DNA of 64,000 nt from the NCBI GenBank assembly GCA_965247065.1, contig CBDFGN010000006.1, positions 1,674,001-1,738,000 on the forward strand, read 5' to 3'. This stretch comes from CBDFGN01 sp965247065. GTDB lineage: Bacteria; Bacteroidota; Bacteroidia; Cytophagales; Cyclobacteriaceae. The notes under the pieces are model-generated. The model was not told the origin of the DNA. It saw nothing but the letters and a program-made list of their open reading frames with translations, and did not search any database. Position numbers and translations under genes: made by a program. Below are positions 49,343 through 56,908 of the stretch, one piece after another (position 1 is the first letter of the stretch; each line of letters begins with the position of its first letter).

Positions 49343-50069
49343 AGTCCGAATAAAGTCTATGAGTTTTGAGTGCCTGAAGTAATTCCTGATCGGTCATATA
49401 ATAGGTATCAATGAAGTCCGTATACTTCAGGTAAAGAGTGCGACACCTGGGGTCATGCCGAACATAACGAGCATATTGGAAAATTTGACTGCCCAGTCCA
49501 TGATAAACCGGCATCAGGTCCGTAGTCCGCTCATGCAATGCTCTGAATTCATTGTCAATCAGGTATTTGATACCCCATTTGGCAATTTGCAGGATCGAAA
49601 GCTTGTGGTAATATACTACATGACCCAGCTCATGGGCTAAAATCCCTACCTGAGCATCAAATGGCAACGATCTCAAGAGTATTTCATTGAACTCGGTGTC
49701 AGGAGCATCGTTAAGAAGAATCCTATAGGCACGATTCTCGGACCAGCCGAATAGTGACCTATAGTCGAAAGTTGATTCCATCGGGGCTCCTGACTGCGTC
49801 AGTTCCATTACGATTGGAACATCCTTCAACTGAGGATATGCGGAGTATGCAAGCAGAGCGGCTGTCTCAAATCCAGGGGGAAGCCCCTTGTTGTCGCCCA
49901 CCTCGACAAGTAGACTGTCCAGGTCAAAAGAAAGAGCGGCCAAAGAATCGGGGAAAACGTATACTTGCCGCTCGGGATCACGCTGCACCGGATCCACTTC
50001 TTGAATCCATACAGCCAGGATCAAAAGGCCGATTGTCAAGAGAAACAAAAGAGAAATTTTACCTAACAT
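49329..50069 (-). CDS. Membrane-anchored zinc metallopeptidase-like protein
   Basis: An N-terminal helix (ISLLFLLTIGLLILAVWI) anchors a domain with the zinc motif HExxH in VGILAHELGHVVYYHK (about residues 144-159) and a possible third ligand region EFRALHERTTDL about 30 residues later. The layout recalls M48-like or gluzincin peptidases. The predicted site is the periplasm. The downstream gene overlaps its stop codon. The substrate is unknown. Confidence 0.72.
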   Translation of the reverse strand: MLGKISLLFLLTIGLLILAVWIQEVDPVQRDPERQVYVFPDSLAALSFDLDSLLVEVGDNKGLPPGFETAALLAYSAYPQLKDVPIVMELTQSGAPMESTFDYRSLFGWSENRAYRILLNDAPDTEFNEILLRSLPFDAQVGILAHELGHVVYYHKLSILQIAKWGIKYLIDNEFRALHERTTDLMPVYHGLGSQIFQYARYVRHDPRCRTLYLKYTDFIDTYYMTDQELLQALKTHRLYSDYDQW

Positions 50070-50307
50070 TCTAACTCACCATTGGAACCAACCAAAAGGG
50101 ACTCGGGATGGTTCAAATTTCCAATAAATCAAATGAGTTGCAAAAGCCTAAGAGGCTTATCGTTTCCTTGAATGGTTGAACCAAAATCAGCAGGCATTCT
50201 AGCCCATTTGTGATACCATGACTATTTCATCAGGATTTTGACATTTGAATCCGGAAAAACCATACACTTTGACGTAGCACTTTCGTTTAGGACTGTTATC
50301 TCTTAAT

Positions 50308-50994
50308 TTGCTTTGTTGTCAAATAACCGGACTCTTGGACCCAGGATTCATACTTTTCGTTTTAGGTGTGGTAGTGGTGATCTCGGCAATCGGATTGGTG
50401 CCACTCTTCCTATTTGTTAGCCGCGCCGACGGTATGGGAGCCAAAATAGGACTTGTGGAGTCCTTCCAGCTTCTTTCCCGTCAAAGCACAGACAAGGAAT
50501 TCCTAAAGGCCATTGCGCTGGACCAAAATAATGACCTAAATATTGGAATTACCCGGTTGGAGACCCATTTGCTTGCCGGTGGTGACCCATTGGTGGTTTC
50601 GGAAGCCTTCCTGCTGGCTAAGGAAATTGGAATGGACTTTGATTTTAGCCAATTGGCGACCATCCAGTTGGGTGGCAAAGATCCGCTGGACGCTGTGAAT
50701 CGCACCAGGGAAGTCAGCATCCTTGATATTACCAAATACAGGATGGGCCGATTCGAAGTGGATTATCACGCCCAATATCGTTTCGGGATAAGATGGATGT
50801 TCGGAGAACAGCATCCGGATAACATTGAGCAACAGATCAAAGAAAAACTAACCTCTTTCGGGAAGGATTGGCCGGCGAGAGAATCAAGCACAACCCGGAA
50901 CTTCCTACTCAGGAATATCCTCAATTCCGAATACTGGGAAAAAATAATTGGGGTTCAATTGATTCAGCATTACCTGGAAGTTCGGCCGCATTAA
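50308..50994 (+). CDS. FloA-like (flotillin-type) membrane protein with a divergent C-terminal half
   Basis: One N-terminal helix (FILFVLGVVVVISAIGLVPLFLFV), then a region like FloA of firmicutes: NIGITRLETHLLAGGDPLVVSEAFLLAKEIGMDFDFSQLATIQLGGKDPLDAVN corresponds to the FloA core ...QLESHYLAGG...ALIAAQ...LEFERAAAIDLAGRDVLEAV. FloA scaffolds membrane microdomains. The rest (YRMGRFEVDYHAQYRFGIRW, TRNFLLRNILNSEYWEKIIG) I do not recognise, and the oligomerising Glu-Ala repeats of FloA are absent. No ATG is available at the start; TTG 50308 is the first candidate, so the start is uncertain. Confidence 0.6.
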   Translation: MLCCQITGLLDPGFILFVLGVVVVISAIGLVPLFLFVSRADGMGAKIGLVESFQLLSRQSTDKEFLKAIALDQNNDLNIGITRLETHLLAGGDPLVVSEAFLLAKEIGMDFDFSQLATIQLGGKDPLDAVNRTREVSILDITKYRMGRFEVDYHAQYRFGIRWMFGEQHPDNIEQQIKEKLTSFGKDWPARESSTTRNFLLRNILNSEYWEKIIGVQLIQHYLEVRPH

Positions 50995-51795
50995 ATGCTC
51001 CGGATTCCGGGTAATGATGTAAGAGTCAAGTGAGGGTTCGATACCGTGCTTTTGATCAAGAATAGACAGCTTGATTTCGTTTCCCGTTATATTTGAGGGA
51101 TACCCGACCACCCAAGGAATGAAATGGCTACTCTGGTTTCTAAATCGGCCTTTCCCAGCACACCTGGCGATGCGTTATCGTCTGCGTATTACTCTGGCAT
51201 TTAGCCTGTTTGTGACGCTTTTCATGCTAGCCTTTGAGCCACTTGAAGGCCTGGAGGTTAGCCCAGGAATTCGGATAATGATCATGTTGGGTTACGGGGT
51301 AATATGCTTTTCCATGTTGGGAATAGACATGGTGACCTTCCCCCTAATTTTCAAAGAACATGTAAAAGAGGGTAACTGGAAGGTATACAAACATCTTCTT
51401 GGAACGTTGTGGCTATTCACCACTACAACCTGTGTGGTTCTGTTGTACAACCACTTCCTTGGAATTACAGAGTTTACCGTATCTAGCTTTTTCATCATTT
51501 GGTTCAAAGTGGTGGGCACTGCGATCGTCCCGGCATCCATGGCCATCCTGATACTTTATAATTATCAACTTAGGTTGCAAATTCGTGAAGCTGAAAAGCT
51601 GCAGCGCGCTTTTGACCAGGTTTCCTGGAAAAAGAACGGTCACACCAATGAGGGAATGGTGCAGATTATGGATGTAACTCAAAATGACGTTCTAAACCTT
51701 AAACCTCAGCAGCTTCTTCTAATCAGATCAGCGGACAACTATGTAATGTGTACGTCCCTGATATAGGTTGACCACTTTTTAAACGATCGACTTAT

Positions 51796-52194
51796 ATGAA
51801 AGCAACCCAAAAAGCCATTCGAAAGAAGCGAGTATTCAGTGATGAATTGAAGCGGGCCATTGTTACGGAATTTGAAAGTGGAAAGTACAGTGTCCCTCAA
51901 CTGGAGAAACTTCATGGGATCAACAACGCAAACATTTACCGTTGGATCTACAAATTCTCTACCTTTAACGAGAGAGGCTATCGAATTCTGGAGATGAAAA
52001 AAAGCACTACATCAAAGGTTAACGATTTAGAAAAACGGATTAAGGAGTTGGAACGTGTGGTAGGTCAAAAACAGATCAAGATTGATTATTACGAAAAGAT
52101 GATCGATCTGGCCAAGGAGGAATTGGATATCGATCTGAAAAAAAACTTCGACACCCCACAATCAACTGGTTCCGGAAAAACCAAAGGAAAGTAA
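51796..52194 (+). CDS. IS3 transposase OrfA
   Basis: A helix-turn-helix protein of 132 residues (RVFSDELKRAIVTEFESGKYSV, LEKLHGINNANIYRWIYKF) with a leucine-zipper-like coil (VNDLEKRIKELERVVGQKQI). A run of eight A (52138-52145, ctgaaaaaaaacttc) is a standard -1 slippery site: after slippage the frame reads LRHPTINWFRKNQRKVNFSM into OrfB, giving the OrfAB transposase. Confidence 0.93.
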   Translation: MKATQKAIRKKRVFSDELKRAIVTEFESGKYSVPQLEKLHGINNANIYRWIYKFSTFNERGYRILEMKKSTTSKVNDLEKRIKELERVVGQKQIKIDYYEKMIDLAKEELDIDLKKNFDTPQSTGSGKTKGK

Positions 52195-52202
52195 ATTTCT
52201 CG

Positions 52203-53054
52203 ATGAATCAGCTCTATCGTGCCATAGGAATCAGCAAACAGGCAATACATCAGTATGCAACCAGGCAAGCTGTCTTTGATCAAAAGGTAGAACAGCTGGT
52301 CCTGGAAGCTGATGGGATACGCCAGGAACATCCTGGTTGTGGGGTGGAAAAAATGTACCGGACCTTAAAACCCGGATTTATCGGCAGAGATCGCTTTGTA
52401 GACCTTTTAATGAGTCTTGGTTACCGTTTGAGAAGAGCCAAGAACTATAAACGAACTACCCGGGCTTCGAAGCTTTATTATCCAAACCTGATCAAAGGAT
52501 TTGAACTAACGTCTCCTTCAACGGTCTGGCAATCAGACATCACCTTCATAGAAGTGGGAAACCGGTTTTATTACGGGGTCTTTATTCTGGATGTCTATAC
52601 CCGAAAAATAGTAGGCTACCAGGTATCGGATCATATGCGGGCTACAGCGAACGTAAAGGCATTGCTCATTGCCTTGAAAGATCATCCCCCTCCCCGGATC
52701 CATCATTCCGACAGAGGAGGTCAATACATCTACGAAGAATATGTAGACCTACTAAAATCCAACCGATGTGATATCAGCATGGGGCTAACCGCTCAGGATA
52801 ATGCGTATGCAGAGCGCTTTCACAGGACCTTGAAAGAAGAATATTTGCATTACTGGAAGCCGACCAATTTCTATCAACTGAAAAGGTATGTCAAAAGAGC
52901 GGTTGACCATTATAATCAAAAAAGAACCCATGAAAACTTAAACGATGTTTCACCCATGGATTTTGAAAAGGACTGGTCCTTGTTGCCAATTAACCGAAGA
53001 CCTTCATTGTCCATATTTAATGATGAATTATTAACCAAAAGTGGTCAACACTAA
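52203..53054 (+). CDS. IS3 transposase OrfB (rve integrase core)
   Basis: The HTH_21 region (RQEHPGCGVEKMYRTLKP) is followed by the integrase core with catalytic acids in VWQSDITFIEVG, HHSDRGGQYI and AERFHRTLKEEYL, and the terminal YNQKRTHENLNDVSPMDF. It is complete. ATG 52203 permits separate synthesis of OrfB, but most activity should come from the frameshift fusion with OrfA. Confidence 0.95.
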   Translation: MNQLYRAIGISKQAIHQYATRQAVFDQKVEQLVLEADGIRQEHPGCGVEKMYRTLKPGFIGRDRFVDLLMSLGYRLRRAKNYKRTTRASKLYYPNLIKGFELTSPSTVWQSDITFIEVGNRFYYGVFILDVYTRKIVGYQVSDHMRATANVKALLIALKDHPPPRIHHSDRGGQYIYEEYVDLLKSNRCDISMGLTAQDNAYAERFHRTLKEEYLHYWKPTNFYQLKRYVKRAVDHYNQKRTHENLNDVSPMDFEKDWSLLPINRRPSLSIFNDELLTKSGQH

Positions 53055-53449
53055 TCAGGGATCTTCAATGATCTATTGGAACGAAAAGCAGGACGTCCAA
53101 CGGCAGCTTTTTCGACAAACCATGAAGTACCTTGAGCACCAACTTTCGGTCTATGAAATCTTTTTCAGAAGTCATCGCATCACCATTGTCAATTTGATGG
53201 CCATCAAACGGCTCAGCGGCAATTCACTGGGATACCATCTGACTGTTGAAGGTATTGACGAAAAGATTCCGGTCTCCCGGGATAAAGGACGGGAGCTGTT
53301 GGATCGGCTAACCTCCACCATCAGGAGCTGACCCAAAGGCCCTGGCAAAGTTAATATTTGCATTTCGTCCCTTTATATTCCATTTCGCCACATTCATCTT
53401 ACTTCACGGTCAGGTACACGTTAAATAAGTAACAGACACTCTATCCTAC

Positions 53450-54048
53450 GTGAAAACGCTCGACAATCTCACGGTAAAAGAAGCCCTTCAGAAGGGCTAC
53501 CATACCCATCATATAGATGATGACGGGGGCATAGCTTCATCTTTTGTACCAGTAGAATTTACACCTGGATTGTTCCTTTATATTCCTAATTTCCAAGCCC
53601 GGAAAAAGGTATTGCTAAGGCACGATATTCATCATGTTTTGACTGAATACCCGGGCGTAATGAAGGGAGAAACTGAAATTAGCGCATGGGAGATTTCCAC
53701 AGGTTGCTATCATAACTGGGTGGCTCTGATCCTAAACTATTATGGGCTCTTACTGGGCGTGATACTAAATCTTCCCGGGGCATGGAACGCATATTTGAGA
53801 GGCAAAGGATCCAGAAACTTGTATAGGTCCCCCAATCCGATGACGAACTGCTCAAAATGAAGGTTGGTTGGCTCAAAAAGACCCTGGGTCTATCAGAAAA
53901 GCAACCATTGAGACTTAAGGATAGAATTGCCGCATTTATCTCATTCTGGTTGTTCATAATGTCAGGCATGATCGGGCTCGGAACAGCCCTGATTGTCGCC
54001 CCAGCCATACTGTTTTACTCTTTGTATATTAGCTTCTTTGTGGCTTAG
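53450..54048 (+). CDS. Coq4-like protein, frameshifted at a C5 tract
   Basis: The first ORF (53450-53860) contains LLRHDIHHVLTEYPG with HDxxH and, 13 residues after it, GETEISAWEIS, the metal-ligand pattern of Coq4 (ubiquinone biosynthesis) and its bacterial relatives. It stops in SRNLYRSPNPMTNCSK. Adding one C to the C5 run at about 53830-53834 (taggtcccccaatcc) restores RSPQSDDELLKMKVGWLKKT and joins it to the 63-codon ORF ending 54048, which has a C-terminal helix pair (FISFWLFIMSGMIGLGTALI). The whole is about 200 residues. The exact role is unknown; the following gene encodes an FAD aromatic-type monooxygenase. Confidence 0.62.
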
Positions 54049-54059
54049 ATTTGCCTACA

Positions 54060-55535
54060 ATGGCAGGTGACCGTTCATGTCAAGTTCTGATTATTGGAGG
54101 TGGCCCTACTGGGTTGATGGCAGCCAATCAATTGGCCCGTTTTAGCATAGATCTGATCATACTAGACAAAAAGGATGGCCCAACTCATCAGTCGAGGGCC
54201 ATAGCCGTAACTGCTCGAAGCTTGGAGATATACCAGCAAATGGGGCTATCGGAGCAGGTTATCAAAGATGGAGCCAAAATTAATTCCTTCCAGCTCTATT
54301 CGGGAGGCAGACCCAAGGCAACGGTCAGAATTGGTGAAATAGGTAAAGGGCTCACCGAGTTCAGTTATTTATTGGGTTTCGAGCAAAGCAAGAATGAGGA
54401 ACTGCTCTACCGCAACCTTCAAAGATTAGGCCACGAGGTTCTTTGGGAAACCGAATTCCTCCGCTCAGAAGAGAGCCAAGGCGGTGTAGAGGCCCAAGTC
54501 CGGCAGGGAGGTAGAGTTTTCAAGATTAAGGCCAAGTACTTAATTGCGTGCGACGGTGCGAGCAGCCCGGTTCGACAGGAACTTGATTTCACTTTTAAGG
54601 GGGGGACTTACGAGAACAAATTCTTCGTAGCCGACACAGTGATCCGCTGGGAGTTGAACTATGATCAGGTGGTTCTTTCACCAGGGAAAAAGAATTTCTG
54701 CGCATTTCTTCCAATGAAGGGAAGCGGCTGCTACCGAGTCATCGGCACATTACCCAAGGAATACTTTCAAAATGATAATGTGATCTTCTCGGACATTAAG
54801 GAAATTGTCATTCACACTTTGGGGGTTGACGTGAAGTTTGATCAGGTCAATTGGTTCTCAATTTACAAATTGCATCACCGATGCGCGGACCACTTTAGAA
54901 AAGGCAGCGTTTTCCTGGCTGGTGACAGCGCCCACATTCACAGTCCTGCAGGAGGACAGGGCATGAACACAGGACTTCAGGACGCCTATAATCTTGCCTG
55001 GAAATTAGCATTTGTGCTTAAGAAACAGGGAAAAGATGAGTTGTTGGATACTTATAGTGAAGAACGGCTACCCTTTGCCCGTTGGTTGCTGAAGTTCACC
55101 GACCGCGGCTTTAACTTGATGACCAGTGACCGTTGGATCCTCAAAAGCATCAGAAAGTATATCTTGCTGAACATTGCAGGGTATGCGTTGGCACCAAGTT
55201 GGATAAGGCCATTCGTCTTTAAGACTATATCCCAAATCGGATATTCATACAGGAGTCGGTCTCTGTCCAGAAGCTTTACCAACCAGCCTTTAAGATTTAA
55301 AGCGGGAGACCGATTACCGTACCTTGAGGGCTCGGGGACCGGTCTCAAATTATACGAACTCCTCAGGGAACCCTCATTCCATTTGCTGCACGTTGGGGAA
55401 AACCGTCTGGAATCTCAGGGGCCAATGCCCATAAATGGCCATTTTGCTTTTCCCATCAAGGTCTTGGAAGTCAATAGCGGAATAAACGCGGGCACCCTCT
55501 TTTTCAAAAACACAATTCACCATTTTTGTGGATAA
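54060..55535 (+). CDS. FAD-dependent monooxygenase (PHBH/phenol-hydroxylase family)
   Basis: Group A flavin monooxygenase: FAD-binding GxGxxG in VLIIGGGPTGLMAANQLAR, ILDKKDGPTHQSRAIAVTARSLEIY, DG motif YLIACDGASSPVRQEL, and the second FAD motif VFLAGDSAHIHSPAGGQGMNTGLQDAYNLAWKLA. These enzymes hydroxylate aromatic compounds with NAD(P)H and oxygen. ATG 54060 follows the preceding stop by 11 bp, so it probably forms an operon with the Coq4-like gene, hinting at quinone or aromatic metabolism. The C-terminal thioredoxin-like part seems shortened (ends FFKNTIHHFCG). The upstream TTG 54051 is less likely as a start. Confidence 0.88.
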   Translation: MAGDRSCQVLIIGGGPTGLMAANQLARFSIDLIILDKKDGPTHQSRAIAVTARSLEIYQQMGLSEQVIKDGAKINSFQLYSGGRPKATVRIGEIGKGLTEFSYLLGFEQSKNEELLYRNLQRLGHEVLWETEFLRSEESQGGVEAQVRQGGRVFKIKAKYLIACDGASSPVRQELDFTFKGGTYENKFFVADTVIRWELNYDQVVLSPGKKNFCAFLPMKGSGCYRVIGTLPKEYFQNDNVIFSDIKEIVIHTLGVDVKFDQVNWFSIYKLHHRCADHFRKGSVFLAGDSAHIHSPAGGQGMNTGLQDAYNLAWKLAFVLKKQGKDELLDTYSEERLPFARWLLKFTDRGFNLMTSDRWILKSIRKYILLNIAGYALAPSWIRPFVFKTISQIGYSYRSRSLSRSFTNQPLRFKAGDRLPYLEGSGTGLKLYELLREPSFHLLHVGENRLESQGPMPINGHFAFPIKVLEVNSGINAGTLFFKNTIHHFCG

Positions 55536-55616
55536 CTCGTGTATAAGCAGGGTATAACCCTGTGCATATTTGTTAATTTATTGGGTAAAAATAGTGGATA
55601 AAAAACATTAGAATAA

Positions 55617-55647
55617 TTTGAAAATATTCATAGGCGTAATACCTTGG
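55617..55647 (+). promoter_or_regulatory. Promoter of RNA candidate 1 (TTTG-N19-TACCTTGG)
   Basis: TTTG at 55617-55620 and TACCTTGG at 55640-55647 have exactly 19 nt between them, the Bacteroidota sigma-70 arrangement (TTTG, 19 nt, TAnnTTTG). The same arrangement precedes RNA candidate 2. Transcription should begin around 55650-55654. An AGTGGATAA element lies 15 bp further upstream (55593-55601). Confidence 0.65.
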
Positions 55648-55651
55648 CACC

Positions 55652-55905
55652 TCAAGCGAGAGCATAAAAGGCAAAGCCGAAAGGCTAATCTGCTTGAAAG
55701 AGGAAGCTGTAAGGCCGACTGAAACAGGAAGCTGTAAAAGGTGGAAGATTTCAGGCAGAAGACTCTCGAAGGTTAAGACCGCAAGGGATTAAATTTTGAG
55801 GGGAAGTCACAATAAACTGTAGCTTGGCATTTTAATGTAGTTACGGCTGTTTTAAAATGAGGGCGAATGCAGGTTCGAGAGAATATGCATTCGCCCTATT
55901 GTTTT
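55652..55905 (+). ncRNA. Structured RNA candidate 1, paralogue of the RNA at 56232
   Basis: Downstream of the promoter there is no credible reading frame but several paired segments: CAAGC (55653-55657) with GCTTG (55692-55696) enclosing AGCC-GAAA-GGCT (55675-55686); the core AAACTGTAGCTTGGCATTT (55814-55832), in which GTAGC pairs with GTTAC (55840-55844); then TTACGGCTGTTTT and a terminator. RNA candidate 2 repeats this order: identical core, a hairpin CCC-GAAA-GGG in place of AGCC/GGCT, an outer AGCAAG/CTTGCT stem. Paired positions changed together, which argues for selected RNA structure. Length is about 255 nt. It does not look like tmRNA, SRP RNA or RNase P RNA; 6S RNA or an unclassified Bacteroidota RNA family cannot be excluded. 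Confidence 0.62.
55860..55905 (+). terminator. Intrinsic terminator of RNA candidate 1
   Basis: A perfect 12-bp stem AGGGCGAATGCA (55860-55871) / TGCATTCGCCCT (55886-55897) with a 14-nt loop is followed by ATTGTTTT. The stem sequence is unrelated to that of candidate 2 although its position after the conserved core is the same. Confidence 0.8.
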
Positions 55906-55910
55906 GAAGC

Positions 55911-56110
55911 AGATAAAGTCCGAATCCTGAGTTTTTAGTTGCCAATTTGGCTCCCTCTCTTATTATTTTCTTGCCCGATTTTAAAGATACCGGTTCCAGG
56001 AGCTCCGACTCTGAACGCATTTCAATGGACTCACCCGCTCTGGTCATGAACACGTCCTTGGATCTGATCCCTTCGAGATTGTTTTTGTCCTCTTTTCTGG
56101 TCCGTCTAGA
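55911..56110 (-). other. Spacer between the two RNA candidates, with a doubtful minus-strand frame
   Basis: The minus strand is open from about 56110 to 55841 and reads RKEDKNNLEGIRSKDVFMTR, MRSESELLEPVSLKSGKKII and FGLYLLQ. The first ATG is at 56053 or 56047. It would run into the terminator hairpin of RNA candidate 1 on the opposite strand. The composition is protein-like, but I recognise nothing and give it little weight; it could be an antisense product or a relic. Confidence 0.25.
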
Positions 56111-56196
56111 TTGATTTGTCTAAGGACCTCAATCCTAAATACTTCGAGTGTGGATAATTATGTGCAAAAAATGTGCAAAGAAATCACATACTTATT

Positions 56197-56227
56197 TTTG
56201 GAAATCGAAACGGCACTGCTACACTGG
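56197..56227 (+). promoter_or_regulatory. Promoter of RNA candidate 2 (TTTG-N19-TACACTGG)
   Basis: TTTG at 56197-56200 and TACACTGG at 56220-56227 are again exactly 19 nt apart. The -7 box is a weaker match to TAnnTTTG than that of candidate 1. A TGTGGATAA element lies at 56149-56157, and two atgtgcaaa repeats (around 56159 and 56171) lie between it and the -33 box. Confidence 0.55.
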
Positions 56228-56231
56228 ATAC

Positions 56232-56443
56232 ATCCAAGCAAGAGTATAAAGGCGCTCAGGCCCCAGCCCGAAAGGGTCAAAGCCCAAGTTAACTTGCTCT
56301 CCAAAGGGGAGGACTCCAAGGGGTTCCTAAACTGCGGGAGCGGGGTCTTGAAACTGTAGCTTGGCATTTCTAATATGCTACGGCTATTTTGAAATGGAAG
56401 CGGGTGCTGATTCGTGCAGAATTAGTATCCGCTTCGTTGTTTT
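56232..56443 (+). ncRNA. Structured RNA candidate 2, paralogue of the RNA at 55652
   Basis: Starting about 5 nt after the -7 box the sequence reads catccAAGCAAGAGtataaagg, matching CAAGCGAGAGcataaaagg of candidate 1. AGCAAG pairs with CTTGCT (about 56293-56298) around a CCC-GAAA-GGG hairpin (about 56268-56277). Further hairpin-like segments follow (ctctcc/ggggag; ggactcc/ggggttcc), then the identical 19-nt core AAACTGTAGCTTGGCATTT (56351-56369), whose GTAGC pairs perfectly with GCTAC, ACGGCTATTTT and a terminator. Outside the core and hairpin positions the two copies have diverged strongly in sequence but not in layout. Length about 210 nt. The 82-codon ORF that crosses this stretch (56111-56359) is not credible. 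Confidence 0.62.
56399..56443 (+). terminator. Intrinsic terminator of RNA candidate 2
   Basis: AGCGGGTGCT (56399-56408) pairs with AGTATCCGCT (56424-56433) as 10 bp including two G-U pairs; TCGTTGTTTTA follows. Its place relative to the conserved core equals that of terminator 1. Confidence 0.75.
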
Positions 56444-56456
56444 ATGTTAACAGTTT

Positions 56457-56792
56457 TCATAAAAGGAACGTGCAAACCAGCATTAGCGGGCTGATGAGCC
56501 CGGATACGCTCCGCCCCGCTGGGTTTGCCGACCTGAGAGTAAGGTGCCGATTCAGGTAGTTGGTGAGATAGTCCAGATCTTCGATTGTCAGTTCGGTATC
56601 ACGGCTAACATTTTTCATTCTTTCTAGTAGTAATCCAGCTGCTATTTCTGACCATTGTTCCTTATCCACGTTTTGCGTCGAAGAGATTTGAGTACTGCCT
56701 ACCAATTGGGCAAGCCGAGAGGCTAAAGCAACATTGGCATAAAAAATTACGCCTCCAATGTCAATTCTTGTTATTTCGTTCTCTACGCCCAT
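56457..56792 (-). CDS. Small protein with a C-terminal hydrophobic end, unknown function
   Basis: The 111-residue frame starts at ATG 56792 (MGVENEITRIDIGGVIFYAN) and has a helical middle (DKEQWSEIAAGLLLERMKNV) and a hydrophobic tail (SGLISPLMLVCTFLL). I recognise no family. It is convergent with RNA candidate 2, whose terminator ends 13 bp away. The composition is like that of real genes here, but no homology can be claimed. Confidence 0.45.
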   Translation of the reverse strand: MGVENEITRIDIGGVIFYANVALASRLAQLVGSTQISSTQNVDKEQWSEIAAGLLLERMKNVSRDTELTIEDLDYLTNYLNRHLTLRSANPAGRSVSGLISPLMLVCTFLL

Positions 56793-56908
56793 CAGTTTTT
56801 GTTCAGTTTAAAGAAAAGATTACATTTTCATCAAATGGTTGCATTTGGATTGAAATTTGTAACGGTTTGGGAAGGATTTTTTTAAACATGGAATAAGGAG
56901 TGATCTTA

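Larger units (their letters stand above)
51749..53067 (+). mobile_element. IS3-family insertion sequence (1,319 bp)
   Basis: The ends begin TGTACGTCCCTGAT and, on the other strand, TGAAGATCCCTGAT, and both continue into GTTGACCACTTTT: an imperfect inverted repeat with the TG...CA ends usual in IS3. The target duplication is ATG (51746-51748 and 53068-53070). It carries orfA and orfB in the normal order. It interrupts a LytTR regulator gene. Confidence 0.92.
51119..53331 (+). pseudogene. Membrane-anchored LytTR transcription regulator, interrupted by an IS3 element
   Basis: The 5' part (ATG 51119, MKWLLWFLNRPFPAH) encodes five or six membrane helices, a linker and the beginning of a LytTR DNA-binding domain (LKPQQLLLIRSADNYVM). 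The 3' part after the IS (53068-53331) continues IYWNEKQDVQRQLFRQTMKYL, FFRSHRITIVNL and SGNSLGYHLTVEGIDEKIPVSR, which completes the LytTR domain. Across the 3-bp duplication ATG they join in frame (NYVM|IYW). The truncated product keeps the membrane part and adds CTSLI, so it cannot bind DNA. Such regulators often sit beside the genes they control; the neighbouring FloA-like gene is the closest candidate. Confidence 0.88.

Noticed and set aside
55860..55905. T-arm-like GGTTCGA sequence suggesting a tRNA or tmRNA end
   Set aside because: It is the loop of an intrinsic terminator; no acceptor stem, D-arm, anticodon arm or CCA is present.
55527..56157. Chromosomal replication origin
   Set aside because: Only two exact DnaA boxes far apart, no dnaA, dnaN or gidA-type neighbours; kept only as a low-interest observation.
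56111..56359. 82-codon plus-strand ORF
   Set aside because: It crosses the promoter and body of RNA candidate 2, and nothing matches it at the corresponding place of RNA candidate 1.
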